Shown here: piece by piece, positions 43,001 through 50,032 of the stretch
Layout: every line of letters starts with the position of its first letter
Position numbering within the stretch: position 1 is the stretch's first letter
NCBI GenBank assembly: GCA_026705925.1
Contig: JAPOZT010000015.1
Coordinates: 62,001-126,000 of the forward strand
DNA length: 64,000 nucleotides
Direction: 5' to 3'
Origin: Gemmatimonadota bacterium
GTDB lineage: Bacteria > JAAXHH01
Position numbers and translations under genes: made by a program
Notes under the pieces: generated by a model
The model's input: the letters and a program-made list of their open reading frames with translations, nothing else
What the model was told of the DNA's origin: nothing
Database searches by the model: none

Positions 43001-43840
43001 TAGCACGTGTTGCTTTTGAACCTCTATTACCGAACGCCAGGCATCCTCGTTAGAAATCAAAATGCAACGATTTGCGTAGGATCTTGCCGTAGATTCATCC
43101 AATGTAGCTATATAAGCAGCGACAAAATCTGCTACATCGTGCTCGCTTTCTACAAACAACAGTAACTTCTGCATACGCCCATCGAATAGTGCCTTAACTG
43201 CACCACATACATCGCTTCGTCCCACAACAAACAACTCTGGTGGTATATCTGGATCATCCACCGCGGTCATAGAAAGCAGTATCTCCCAATGTTCCTTTGG
43301 CGTGGTAAATCCTCCTAAGCTGTCTGACATACCGATTTTGGCAGCCATCCATCGACCAATCGAAGGAAAATCCCTTAACCAGTCAGCAAGTTTAACTCCA
43401 TCGATAATACGGATCGACTGCCATCCACTGTTTTGGCGCTCGTGTTTCCAGTTAGTTTGTTTTGGTTCATTCCAGCCATCGACTCCTGAAGACCGAGGAG
43501 TCACAAATACAAAGGTCGACTTAGATCTAATCTCAGGAGGCAGGCATTTTGTTCTTTGATTGAACACTCTCGTTGCCTTTCCCTGAGGTCTCCTGCCGGT
43601 TCCAATCTCCCAAAAGGAAGTGCCGTTTGGTACAAACTCAAGAAACGAACCTTCGGTTTCAACTATACCATCCCACCCTGGTTGATTTATTGTGTTTCCA
43701 TAGGGTATGCGGCACATCGATACATCAGAGACAGACTGTCTTACAAGCCAGAACACAAGCTCTGGTATTACAGACTGGCTTTCTCGCTGGTCTGCGTACA
43801 TTTCGAGATTCTCTGCCCGAACTATGGAGGTATGATCCAT
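40016..43840 (-). CDS. 1274-residue island protein of unknown function
   Basis: The start chosen is ATG 43840, which has AAGGAG 6 nt upstream; the longer in-frame frame to 43948 runs through the predicted promoter. The N-terminal 130 residues (RIPYGNTINQPGWDG, then FVPNGTSFWEIGTG and GKATRVFNQRT) have a conserved-looking acidic pair D57 and E78, which recalls a restriction-endonuclease-like fold, but no clear D-ExK set is seen. A segment about residues 200-330 (PELFVVGRSDVCGAVKALFDGR ... LLLFVESEHDVADFVAAYIATL) resembles the nucleotide-binding regions of large NTPases but lacks a Walker A lysine. The rest is helical, perhaps repeat-like. It is A+T-rich, on the strand opposite to the hsd operon and convergent with it. 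A defence role is an inference from position. Confidence 0.7.
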   Translation of the reverse strand: MDHTSIVRAENLEMYADQRESQSVIPELVFWLVRQSVSDVSMCRIPYGNTINQPGWDGIVETEGSFLEFVPNGTSFWEIGTGRRPQGKATRVFNQRTKCLPPEIRSKSTFVFVTPRSSGVDGWNEPKQTNWKHERQNSGWQSIRIIDGVKLADWLRDFPSIGRWMAAKIGMSDSLGGFTTPKEHWEILLSMTAVDDPDIPPELFVVGRSDVCGAVKALFDGRMQKLLLFVESEHDVADFVAAYIATLDESTARSYANRCILISNEDAWRSVIEVQKQHVLVASPQLGLDTEEKSDLLTIAIQKGHAVIVPISGIWYNRESPDIVKLRNPTQSQIETVLKEADYSETRARELAGYGGDSVSALRRHLQGFETLPPYATWENSRPIARAILMGKWDGNRLADRTAIETLLGKAYGEWIETIRTDSLRSGSPLVQINEKWRFIARGEAWNSLGNTITDDDLDRFKKAAISVLGELDPKFDLPKDDRFMANIHGKQLNHSNNLREGLAESLALVGSRPQALISCSDGKPESVATEVVHQILHESTWETWGSLDSLLPQFAEAAPDAFLSAVESQTKDLENSQFHFLFEQEGGGEVGGWNYISGLLWALETLAWHPDYLCRVSVVLADLAKMDPGGNWANRPSNSLVSIFLPWFVQTSASIEIQRAAVNAVINEHPSVGWNLVMDLMPHAHGSTSGCHKPTWRDFIPREWSGGFDESTYRELVIVYTNMAVGLAKTDTEKLIELIDRLINLPSSAEETLLHHLVSDQVKALDDSDRMPIWEKLNSTIRKNRRFPNASWAMSKESITELEEIADILAPRSPVYRYRYLFNEGIHELYYSDSLDYEEQRIQIEQDQKTAIQSVISHSGIEAIKDFAQSVASPREVGTALVSETNDEIEFLVLDKYLNSDDEIEQQIVSGYLWKQYSVLGVEWVENALGSDWSMEKKAKLLTLLPFENAIWQLVDSHIDEKHQRLYWQNTNAFVARAGQDINYAVGRLLDYGRSPEALHCIWYAKLEEQEIDINLAVRTLQSILETQDAFKRVRADWIVDIIQYLQDSAVLDTEVLFLIEWRYLPFLGQFSSGSPKTLENHLSSNPAIFTKILSFCYRSKNEKKPSQDKIDSQRAELATNAYRLLDGWKKCPGVSSDGSFDKLAFKNWIDEVEKITDQSGHLKHAKYHIGKVLVNSPVDPDGLWIHQSVASVLNDRDAAEMRSGFTTELFNRRGAFFYSAGEEELKLEQDYRAKARELDIRGFTRFATAIRSLAEDYKRQADRDAKRDPYDN

Positions 43841-44224
43841 GTGATACTCCTTATGCAAAACCGGTGGATGTGGTACTTTACACCATAAGTTGTAATTATA
43901 AACAAAATCCCATTTAGTTAAATACGCATATACATTGTATCTCGACATATGTGACTAAAGCGAACTTACAGTATGTCCTGACTATATGACCTCCCATATT
44001 CCTAGTGTAATTTACATAGGAAAAGGTTTCTTTGCACAAGAGTATGCTCGTAGTTTGTCGTATGTTGAAATATACGAGAATCTACATTTTTCGAAGTTTA
44101 CTGTTCAGTCGATTAGAAAGCAACCGTGGTGTTTTCCTTTTGAATAGCAATTGAGTTTGATTGTGGAATACCGATAATCGAGGCCACTTTAAACAAACCG
44201 ATGTTCGGTACATATGAGGTTCCC
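43841..44224. other. 384-bp right boundary of the A+T-rich island
   Basis: Between the 1274-residue gene (minus) and the PhyH gene (plus). It contains the promoter candidate at 43895-43922 and otherwise A+T-rich sequence without recognised genes. Composition returns to G+C-rich from about 44230. No attachment-site repeat matching the left boundary was seen. Confidence 0.6.
43895..43922 (-). promoter_or_regulatory. Candidate promoter of the 1274-residue gene
   Basis: On the minus strand, TTTAAC (43922-43917), a 16-bp spacer and TATAAT (43900-43895) point to the ATG at 43840. It supports that start over the longer frame. The -35 box is imperfect and the region is A+T-rich, so chance is possible. 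Confidence 0.4.
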
Positions 44225-45031
44225 ATGTCCCTAACCGACGAAGAACGCTTCCGATTCGACCTGACCGGGTTTCTGGTCCGGCCGGCCATACTCACCGTGG
44301 ATGAAGTCAAGGAGATCCGCGAGCAGATCTATCTGATCAAGCACGACCCCGAATCTCTTCCGCCGGAACATCGCGACGTGCCGGGCGGGCCGTCGAGCGT
44401 GCTCATCGACCACCCCGCGGTCGTGGACGTGATCGAGGAGATCATCAGCGAGGATTTCCGCCTGGAGAACTGTTCCTGCGTGTGGCGCAACAAGGGGGAA
44501 GCGCACGGGGAACTGCACGGGGGCGGCCCCAGACAGATCGATCCCATCTTCGGCTACCGGGTGCAGCGCGAACAGATCTACGCGGGCATGGTGCGGGTAA
44601 TCTTCGAGTTTACGGATATACGCATGGAAGACCAGAGCACGCACTTCGTGGTGGGGAGCCACAAGGCCAACTTCCCCATGCATCCCGACCACATGTCCCT
44701 GGAGGAGGGCAAGCGGAGCCAGTTTCTCATGACCTATGCCTGTCCCGCGGGGAGTGCGGTCTTCTTCACCGAGAACACCTGTCACGCCGGTCCCGTGTGG
44801 AACAGGGACGAGCCCCGGGTCACCGTCCTCAACGCCTATTCCCACCTGGCCACGCACTGGCACCGGCTCAAAACCCCGCCGGAAGTCATCGCGGGCCTTC
44901 CCCGCGAGAAGCAGGTCTACTTTCGCGAGCCGTGGATCGCCGATTTCAGGACGAATCCGGCCACGAGGAACACGGCGGAACGGTTCATCGGCAATGACGA
45001 GCCGCCTGTCAACGCCGATACGAAGCCCTAG
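44225..45031 (+). CDS. Phytanoyl-CoA dioxygenase-family protein with HGG in place of HxD
   Basis: 268 residues from ATG 44225, with GAGG 5 nt upstream; an ATG 8 codons earlier is possible. The PhyH fold is clear: the proximal motif region (EAHGELHGGGP), HFVVGSHKANFP and the distal His in FFTENTCHAGPVW. The usual metal-binding HxD reads H98-G99-G100, so the carboxylate ligand is absent. Such a His-x-Gly is what Fe(II)/2-oxoglutarate halogenases use, but large PhyH subfamilies also carry it, so it does not prove halogenation. It is the first gene after the island. It faces the mannonate-dehydratase-like gene convergently. Confidence 0.83.
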   Translation: MSLTDEERFRFDLTGFLVRPAILTVDEVKEIREQIYLIKHDPESLPPEHRDVPGGPSSVLIDHPAVVDVIEEIISEDFRLENCSCVWRNKGEAHGELHGGGPRQIDPIFGYRVQREQIYAGMVRVIFEFTDIRMEDQSTHFVVGSHKANFPMHPDHMSLEEGKRSQFLMTYACPAGSAVFFTENTCHAGPVWNRDEPRVTVLNAYSHLATHWHRLKTPPEVIAGLPREKQVYFREPWIADFRTNPATRNTAERFIGNDEPPVNADTKP

Positions 45032-45088
45032 ACTGAACTTCTGCGAATCTGCGAGTTTGAAACCAGCCTCGTTGGGAGTCAGTCCGCG

Positions 45089-46306
45089 TCAAGGCCGGAC
45101 GATACTGCCATCCGCCCTGCGGTCCTCCGCGGCGTACCGGGGCGTAGCCGCGTCCTCCAGGTTCAGCAGCCTCGCCGCCGCATCCTCGTCGATATCCAAC
45201 CCCAGTCCGGGACGGTCGTTGGTGTAGAGGTGGCCTTCACTAAGCTCGCAGGCGCCGGGGAACGCCGCGTATTCTGCCTCGCTGAAGGTGTTCTCTTCCT
45301 GGATCCCGAAGCTCCAGCTCGACATGTCGAGATGAACAGCCGCGGCCTGGTTGACCGGGTCGTTGTCGCCGCCCTCCTGCCAGGCGGTGTTGATGCCGAA
45401 GGATTCGCAGAGGCTTGCGATCTTTCGGCACGGCGTGATGCCGCCCGCCTTGGATACACGCACGCGGACGTAGTCGATGAGGCGCTCGGTGATGAGGGGC
45501 GTCCATTCGTGGGGATTCACGAAGAGCTCGCCCATGGCCTGGGGCGTCGTGCACTGCTCCCGGATCAGGCGGTACCACTGCACCTGTTCGGGCGAAAGGA
45601 CGTCCTCGAGGAAGAAGAGCCGGTAGGGTTCGAGGCGCTTGGACAGGGCCACCGCCGACTGCGGCCGGAGATGTTCGTGCACGTCGTGGGTCAGCTTGGG
45701 GCCGAATCCGAGTTTCGAGCGCAAGTACTCGAACATGTTCGGAATGGCCTCGATGTAGGCCTCGTCGTCGAAGACCTTGTCAGCGGGCCAGGCGTTGGCG
45801 GGTCGGGGCGCATCTTCCGAAGGAATGAATCCGCCGCCGCCGTAGCCGCCCAACTGGCAGCGGACCACGGGAAACCCTTCGTCCAGGTAGCCCTGTATGG
45901 CTTCCAGCAAGGCTTCCGGCGTGCCGCCCCCCGCGTGGGCGTAACAGGGCACGGCGCTCCGGCAGGCACCGCCGAGGAGCTGGTAGACGGGCATGCCGGC
46001 TTCCTTGCCCTTGATGTCCCACAGGGCCATGTCGATCCCGGACAGGGCCGTGTTGGTGATGGCGCCGTTGCGCCAGTACCCGCTCGTGTAGAAGGTCTGC
46101 CAGATATCTTCGATGCGGCTGACGTCCCGCCCGATGAGCTTCGGGGCCAGCATGGACTCGACGGCCTCGATGACGGCGCGCTGATGGTAATGATCGCTTG
46201 CGGACCCGATGCCGTACAATCCGGGCTGGTTCGTGGTGATCTTGACGATGCCCCAGGTGCCGTTCGAACGGGTCCGGATGCACTTCACGCCGGTGATGGT
46301 GGTCAA
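45089..46306 (-). CDS. Enolase-superfamily mannonate-dehydratase/RspA-like enzyme
   Basis: 405 residues from TTG 46306, the only start with a good ribosome site (AAAGGAG, 6-nt gap); an upstream ATG would overlap the PhyH gene. The capping domain is followed by the (beta/alpha)8 barrel. ALSGIDMALWDIKGKEAGMPVYQLLGG and the HDVHEHL segment are typical of the MR/MLE superfamily, D-mannonate dehydratase/RspA branch. WQEGGDNDPVNQAAAVHLD and FGIQEEN close the barrel. Members dehydrate acid sugars (mannonate, gluconate) or have related unknown roles. It is third in an SDR-PhyH-dehydratase operon with an 11-bp spacing, suggesting a sugar-acid or lactone pathway. Confidence 0.88.
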   Translation of the reverse strand: MTTITGVKCIRTRSNGTWGIVKITTNQPGLYGIGSASDHYHQRAVIEAVESMLAPKLIGRDVSRIEDIWQTFYTSGYWRNGAITNTALSGIDMALWDIKGKEAGMPVYQLLGGACRSAVPCYAHAGGGTPEALLEAIQGYLDEGFPVVRCQLGGYGGGGFIPSEDAPRPANAWPADKVFDDEAYIEAIPNMFEYLRSKLGFGPKLTHDVHEHLRPQSAVALSKRLEPYRLFFLEDVLSPEQVQWYRLIREQCTTPQAMGELFVNPHEWTPLITERLIDYVRVRVSKAGGITPCRKIASLCESFGINTAWQEGGDNDPVNQAAAVHLDMSSWSFGIQEENTFSEAEYAAFPGACELSEGHLYTNDRPGLGLDIDEDAAARLLNLEDAATPRYAAEDRRADGSIVRP

Positions 46307-46317
46307 GTTTCGCTCCT

Positions 46318-47088
46318 TTATTCGGCCGTTACCCGCTTGCCGTCCACGAGAAAGGGTTCCGCGTTGCTCCAGATGCGCGACCCGTCCTCGGTGTAGATCG
46401 GCTCGGCGGAATACTGGGTCAGGTACACGCGGCGCCACCCGTCGGAAGTGTTCGGGCTGCTGCGATGGAAGGAGACGCTGGAGAATACGGCGATGCTCCC
46501 GGCCGGCGCGACCACGGGCACGCCCGGATCGTCCCCGAAATAGCCGATCTTGTCGTTGGTCTCATCCACGATGCGATGGTCCTGGCGGCGCCTCGTGCCC
46601 GCGCGGGAAAAGGGCAGGATGTAGACCGTGCCGTTCTCGTCGGAGACGTCGTCGAGGGCCGCCCAGCAGCTCATGTAGGGCCGGTGGTCGAACCCCACGT
46701 AGCCGGAGTCCTGGTGCCAGCCGAATTTCATGCCGACTTCGGGCCCCTTGACCACGAACTGCTCGTGAAAGAGATAGGCGGTATCGCCCAGGGTGCTTCT
46801 GCAGATCTCGGCCATGATCTCGCTGAAGATGTACGGCCGCAGGCTGGGATTGTCGCGGTGCCGGTTCGAGATGAAGTAACGGCTGCCCTTGTGGGTGATG
46901 CCCCGGGATTTCTCCGCATCCCTGGCCATCTCGGCCTCCATCTCGACCCTCAACCGGTCGCACTCTCCGCGTATGTATTCCAACTGTTCGTCGTCCAGGG
47001 CGGACTCGAGAATGAAGTACCCTTCTTCCTGGTACTGCTGCTTCTGCGTGTCGGTGATCTCGACGGGCTTTGCTCTGGTTACCGACAT
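46318..47088 (-). CDS. Phytanoyl-CoA dioxygenase-family (PhyH) protein
   Basis: 256 residues. The metal motif is intact: H125 and D127 in GWHQDSGYV, with a distal His in SSVSFHRSSPNTSDGWRR (about 207) and the 2-oxoglutarate Arg region after it. The N-terminal TDTQKQQYQEEGYFILESAL is a typical PhyH opening. It follows the SDR gene with no intervening base, and the dehydratase gene follows 11 bp on. The three are surely one transcript. A hydroxylating step on the same substrate as the SDR and dehydratase is inferred. Confidence 0.9.
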   Translation of the reverse strand: MSVTRAKPVEITDTQKQQYQEEGYFILESALDDEQLEYIRGECDRLRVEMEAEMARDAEKSRGITHKGSRYFISNRHRDNPSLRPYIFSEIMAEICRSTLGDTAYLFHEQFVVKGPEVGMKFGWHQDSGYVGFDHRPYMSCWAALDDVSDENGTVYILPFSRAGTRRRQDHRIVDETNDKIGYFGDDPGVPVVAPAGSIAVFSSVSFHRSSPNTSDGWRRVYLTQYSAEPIYTEDGSRIWSNAEPFLVDGKRVTAE

Positions 47089-47847
47089 TTATCCCCGTCC
47101 TATGTAGGGCATGGTGGTGGCCATGACCGTGATGAATTGTACGTTGGCGTCGAGGGGCAGTCCGGCCATGAAGACGACGGCGTCGGCTACGTTCTTCACA
47201 TGCATCCTGGCCTCGGCCAGCAGGTCGCCGGTGGGCTGCAGGATGCCTTCTTGCATGCGCTGGGTCATCTCCGTGGCTGCGTTGCCGATGTCGATCTGTC
47301 CGCAGGCGATGTTGTACTTCCGCCCATCGAGGGAAGTCGAACGCGTCAAGCCGGTTACGGCGTGCTTGGTGGCCGTGTACGGCGCCGAGTTCGGCCGGGG
47401 CACATGGGCGGAGACCGATCCGTTGTTGATGATCCGGCCGCCCTGCGGATCCTGGTACTTCATGATCCCGAAGGCCTCTTTCGTGCAGAGGAAGGAACCC
47501 GTCAGGTTGACATCCACCACCGTCTGCCACTGCTCGGCCGTCAGGTCCTCGAGGAGCACTGCGGGTGCCCCGGTCCCGGCGTTGTTGAACAGCAGGTCCA
47601 GGCGGCCGTGGGCCGCCTTCGTTTCGGCGAAGAGTCGCTCGACCTGCGAGGCGACGCCCACGTCCGTGGGGACGATCAGCAACCGGTCCGCGGCATCGCC
47701 GGCATCGGCGACCGTCGACTCCAGGGCCTCTTTCCGTCGGCCCGCGAGGACCACGCTGTAGCCTGCGTCCAGAAGCGCCAATGAACAGGCCTTGCCAATG
47801 CCCGAACCCGCGCCGGTGACGACGGCGACTTTGGTGGATTCACTCAT
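47089..47847 (-). CDS. Short-chain dehydrogenase/reductase
   Basis: 252 residues of the classical SDR family: TGAGSGIG (11-18), NNAG (88-91), catalytic S144/S146, Y157 and K161 (YTATK). The C-terminus lacks a signature of a known subfamily. It is the first gene of the SDR-PhyH-dehydratase unit, which suggests interconversion of hydroxyl and keto groups on one sugar-derived substrate. Unlike many SDRs it ends in a long loop-rich C-terminus ([22 protein letters not shown]). Confidence 0.92.
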   Translation of the reverse strand: MSESTKVAVVTGAGSGIGKACSLALLDAGYSVVLAGRRKEALESTVADAGDAADRLLIVPTDVGVASQVERLFAETKAAHGRLDLLFNNAGTGAPAVLLEDLTAEQWQTVVDVNLTGSFLCTKEAFGIMKYQDPQGGRIINNGSVSAHVPRPNSAPYTATKHAVTGLTRSTSLDGRKYNIACGQIDIGNAATEMTQRMQEGILQPTGDLLAEARMHVKNVADAVVFMAGLPLDANVQFITVMATTMPYIGRG

Positions 47848-48006
47848 GCTGTGCTCCTATCTCGATTTCCGATCACGATTGTAGATACTTTGTATACACG
47901 TATGCGATCATGCCATTCGATCACTGGTCACATCCGGTGGTCGATTCGTCTGCTGTCGATACGACACTGCAACTAACCATTCCGGGATGGTCTCTGCAAT
48001 CCTTTT

Positions 48007-49053
48007 TCACGAATAAGGATCCGCGGCGTCGCGCAACGCGTCCCCCAGGAAGTTGAAGGCGATGACGACGACCAGTACCGGCGCAGCGGGGAAGAGCAGC
48101 CAGGGATGGTTCAGCAGCACCGTCACGCGCTGCGCCTCTTCGAGCAGCACGCCCCAGCTGGTCATGGGCGGCCGGATGCCGAGGCCCAGGAAGCTCAGGG
48201 CCGTTTCGCCCAGGATCATCCCCGGGATGGCCAGCGTGGCCACCACGATGATATGGCTGTAGCATCCGGGCATCAGGTGGCGGGAGATGATGTACCAGTG
48301 CCCCGCGCCCGCCGACCGCGCCGCCGTGGTGTAGTCCTGTTCCCGGAACACGAGGACCTTGCCCCGGACTTCGCGGGCCAGGCCGCCCCAGCTGATGATG
48401 GACAGGATGATCGTGATGCCCAGGTAGGTCTCGATGCTCGTCCATCCGGCAGGCAGCGCCGCGCCCAGGGCCATCCAGAGGGGGATCGGCGGAAAGGAGG
48501 CCAGGATCTCGACGACGCGTTGCAGGGCGTGGTCGATCCAGCCGCCGAAGTAGCCGGACAGCGTGCCGAGGACGGACCCGAGGATCAGGCTGAGGAACAC
48601 GCCGATGATCCCCACGGTGAGCGATACGCGGCCGCCGTGGATCATGCGGGAGAGCAGGTCGCGGCCCATGCGGTCCGTGCCGAGGAGGTACATGGGACCC
48701 TCGGAATGGATCAGCCTGAAGTCTCCGCCGCCGTCCCGCGACAGGAACCGGACAGGATATTGCCGCGACGGGTCCGTTTCGTACTCCAGTTCCAGCGTCA
48801 CCGGGTTCTGCGTGGAAGTCAGACCGTTCACGTAGAACCCGCCGGACCAGTCGAAATGCAGGTCCTGGGGCGGCAGGTACCGGACCTGGATCCGGATTTC
48901 GTTGTGGTCGTAGGGGGAAAAATGGCCGGCAAACAGGGCCGAGAAGTAGAACATCGCCAGGACCGCCCCCGCCGCGATGCCCATCCGGTTCTTCCGGAAT
49001 CTGCGCCAGATCAGCGTACGGTAGCTGAGATAGCCCGAATCCTGGTTAGTCAT
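48007..49053 (-). CDS. Opp/Dpp-type ABC transporter permease (OppC-like)
   Basis: 348 residues, with an N-terminal membrane helix after a short cytosolic part, a long periplasmic loop (about 50-135) and a five-helix permease core carrying the EAA-type loop REQDYTTAARSAGAGHWYIISRHL. The GTDRMGRDLLSRMIHGGRVSLTVG region is the OppC/DppC hallmark. It is the last gene of the operon and overlaps the OppB-like gene by 8 bp. The enlarged periplasmic loop (carrying YETDPSRQYPVRFLSRDGGG) is longer than usual. Confidence 0.94.
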   Translation of the reverse strand: MTNQDSGYLSYRTLIWRRFRKNRMGIAAGAVLAMFYFSALFAGHFSPYDHNEIRIQVRYLPPQDLHFDWSGGFYVNGLTSTQNPVTLELEYETDPSRQYPVRFLSRDGGGDFRLIHSEGPMYLLGTDRMGRDLLSRMIHGGRVSLTVGIIGVFLSLILGSVLGTLSGYFGGWIDHALQRVVEILASFPPIPLWMALGAALPAGWTSIETYLGITIILSIISWGGLAREVRGKVLVFREQDYTTAARSAGAGHWYIISRHLMPGCYSHIIVVATLAIPGMILGETALSFLGLGIRPPMTSWGVLLEEAQRVTVLLNHPWLLFPAAPVLVVVIAFNFLGDALRDAADPYS

Positions 49054-50032
49054 ACCGTATCCTCGGATCGGCCCAGGCCAGCGCGATGTCGGCCAGGATG
49101 TTGCCGATGATCAGGAGCAGGCTGAACATCATCAGGAGGGTGCCGGCGAGGTAGATATCCTCGGCGACCAGGGCCCGCAGCAGCAGCGGTCCCACGGTCG
49201 GCAGGCCCAGGACGATCGCCACGATCGTGGCCCCGGAGAGAATGTTCGGCAGGCTCATGCCCAGGATCGTGATCAGCGGGTTGATGGCGATGCGCGCCGC
49301 GTGCTTGATGACGACGACGGATTCCTTGAGGCCCTTGGCGCGGGCCGTCTGGACGAATGGCTGGCCGAGGACGTCCAGCAGGTTGCCGCGCATGATGCGC
49401 ATCAGGCCGGCCGTGCCGTTGATGCCCACCACGATGACCGGGATCCAGAGGTGCTTCAGGAAGTCCACGAGCTTGTCCCAGGTCCAGGGCGCGCCTTCGT
49501 ATTCGCTCGAGAAGAGTCCGAACAATGGTATCCGGTAGATCTCGAAGACGAAGACCAGGAGGGCGAGGGCCAGCAGGAATCCCGGCATGGACATGCCGAT
49601 GAAGCTGATGAAGGACAGCACGTTGTCGGACAGGCGGTACTGGTGGGTAGCCGAGTAGATGCCGATGGGGATGGCCACGGCGTAGGTGAACAGCAGGGCG
49701 CCCAGGGCGATGAGCACCGTGAAAGCGAGCCGGTCCCAGATCAGCTGGTTGACTTCCTGCTCGTATTCGAAGGATTCGCCGAAATCCCCCACGACGAACC
49801 CCGAGATCCAGCCCACGTACTGCCGCCACATAGGCCGGTCCAGGCCGTAGCGTTCCCGCAGTTCGTCAATGCGCGCGATCGAGCTGCTGTCGCCGTACAT
49901 CTCCTCCAGTTCCTGGATCTTGCGGTCCAGGAAGTCGCCCTCCGGCAGCTGGATGATGACGAAGCCGATCATCGAGATGGCCAGGAGGGTCGGGATGGCC
50001 AGGAGACAGCGCTTGATAACGTAGTTGATCAT
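49046..50032 (-). CDS. Opp/Dpp-type ABC transporter permease (OppB-like)
   Basis: 328 residues with six predicted membrane helices. The N-terminal IKRCLLAIPTLLAISMIGFVI opens the first helix and the EAA loop FVQTARAKGLKESVVVIKHAARIA is near the middle. It overlaps the binding-protein gene by 4 bp and the OppC-like gene by 8 bp, so translation of all is coupled. It forms the translocation path with the OppC-like partner, and the extra insertion after helix 1 (DRKIQELEEMYGDSSS) is a common variant in this subfamily. Confidence 0.94.
   Translation of the reverse strand: MINYVIKRCLLAIPTLLAISMIGFVIIQLPEGDFLDRKIQELEEMYGDSSSIARIDELRERYGLDRPMWRQYVGWISGFVVGDFGESFEYEQEVNQLIWDRLAFTVLIALGALLFTYAVAIPIGIYSATHQYRLSDNVLSFISFIGMSMPGFLLALALLVFVFEIYRIPLFGLFSSEYEGAPWTWDKLVDFLKHLWIPVIVVGINGTAGLMRIMRGNLLDVLGQPFVQTARAKGLKESVVVIKHAARIAINPLITILGMSLPNILSGATIVAIVLGLPTVGPLLLRALVAEDIYLAGTLLMMFSLLLIIGNILADIALAWADPRIRYD

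Noticed and set aside
43841..43948. 36-codon N-terminal extension of the 1274-residue protein
   Set aside because: The extension runs through a promoter-like TATAAT box and lacks a ribosome site, while ATG 43840 has AAGGAG at good spacing.
34150..44220. Integrase, tRNA or attachment repeats for the A+T-rich island
   Set aside because: None was recognised at either edge, so the island's mechanism of entry is left open.
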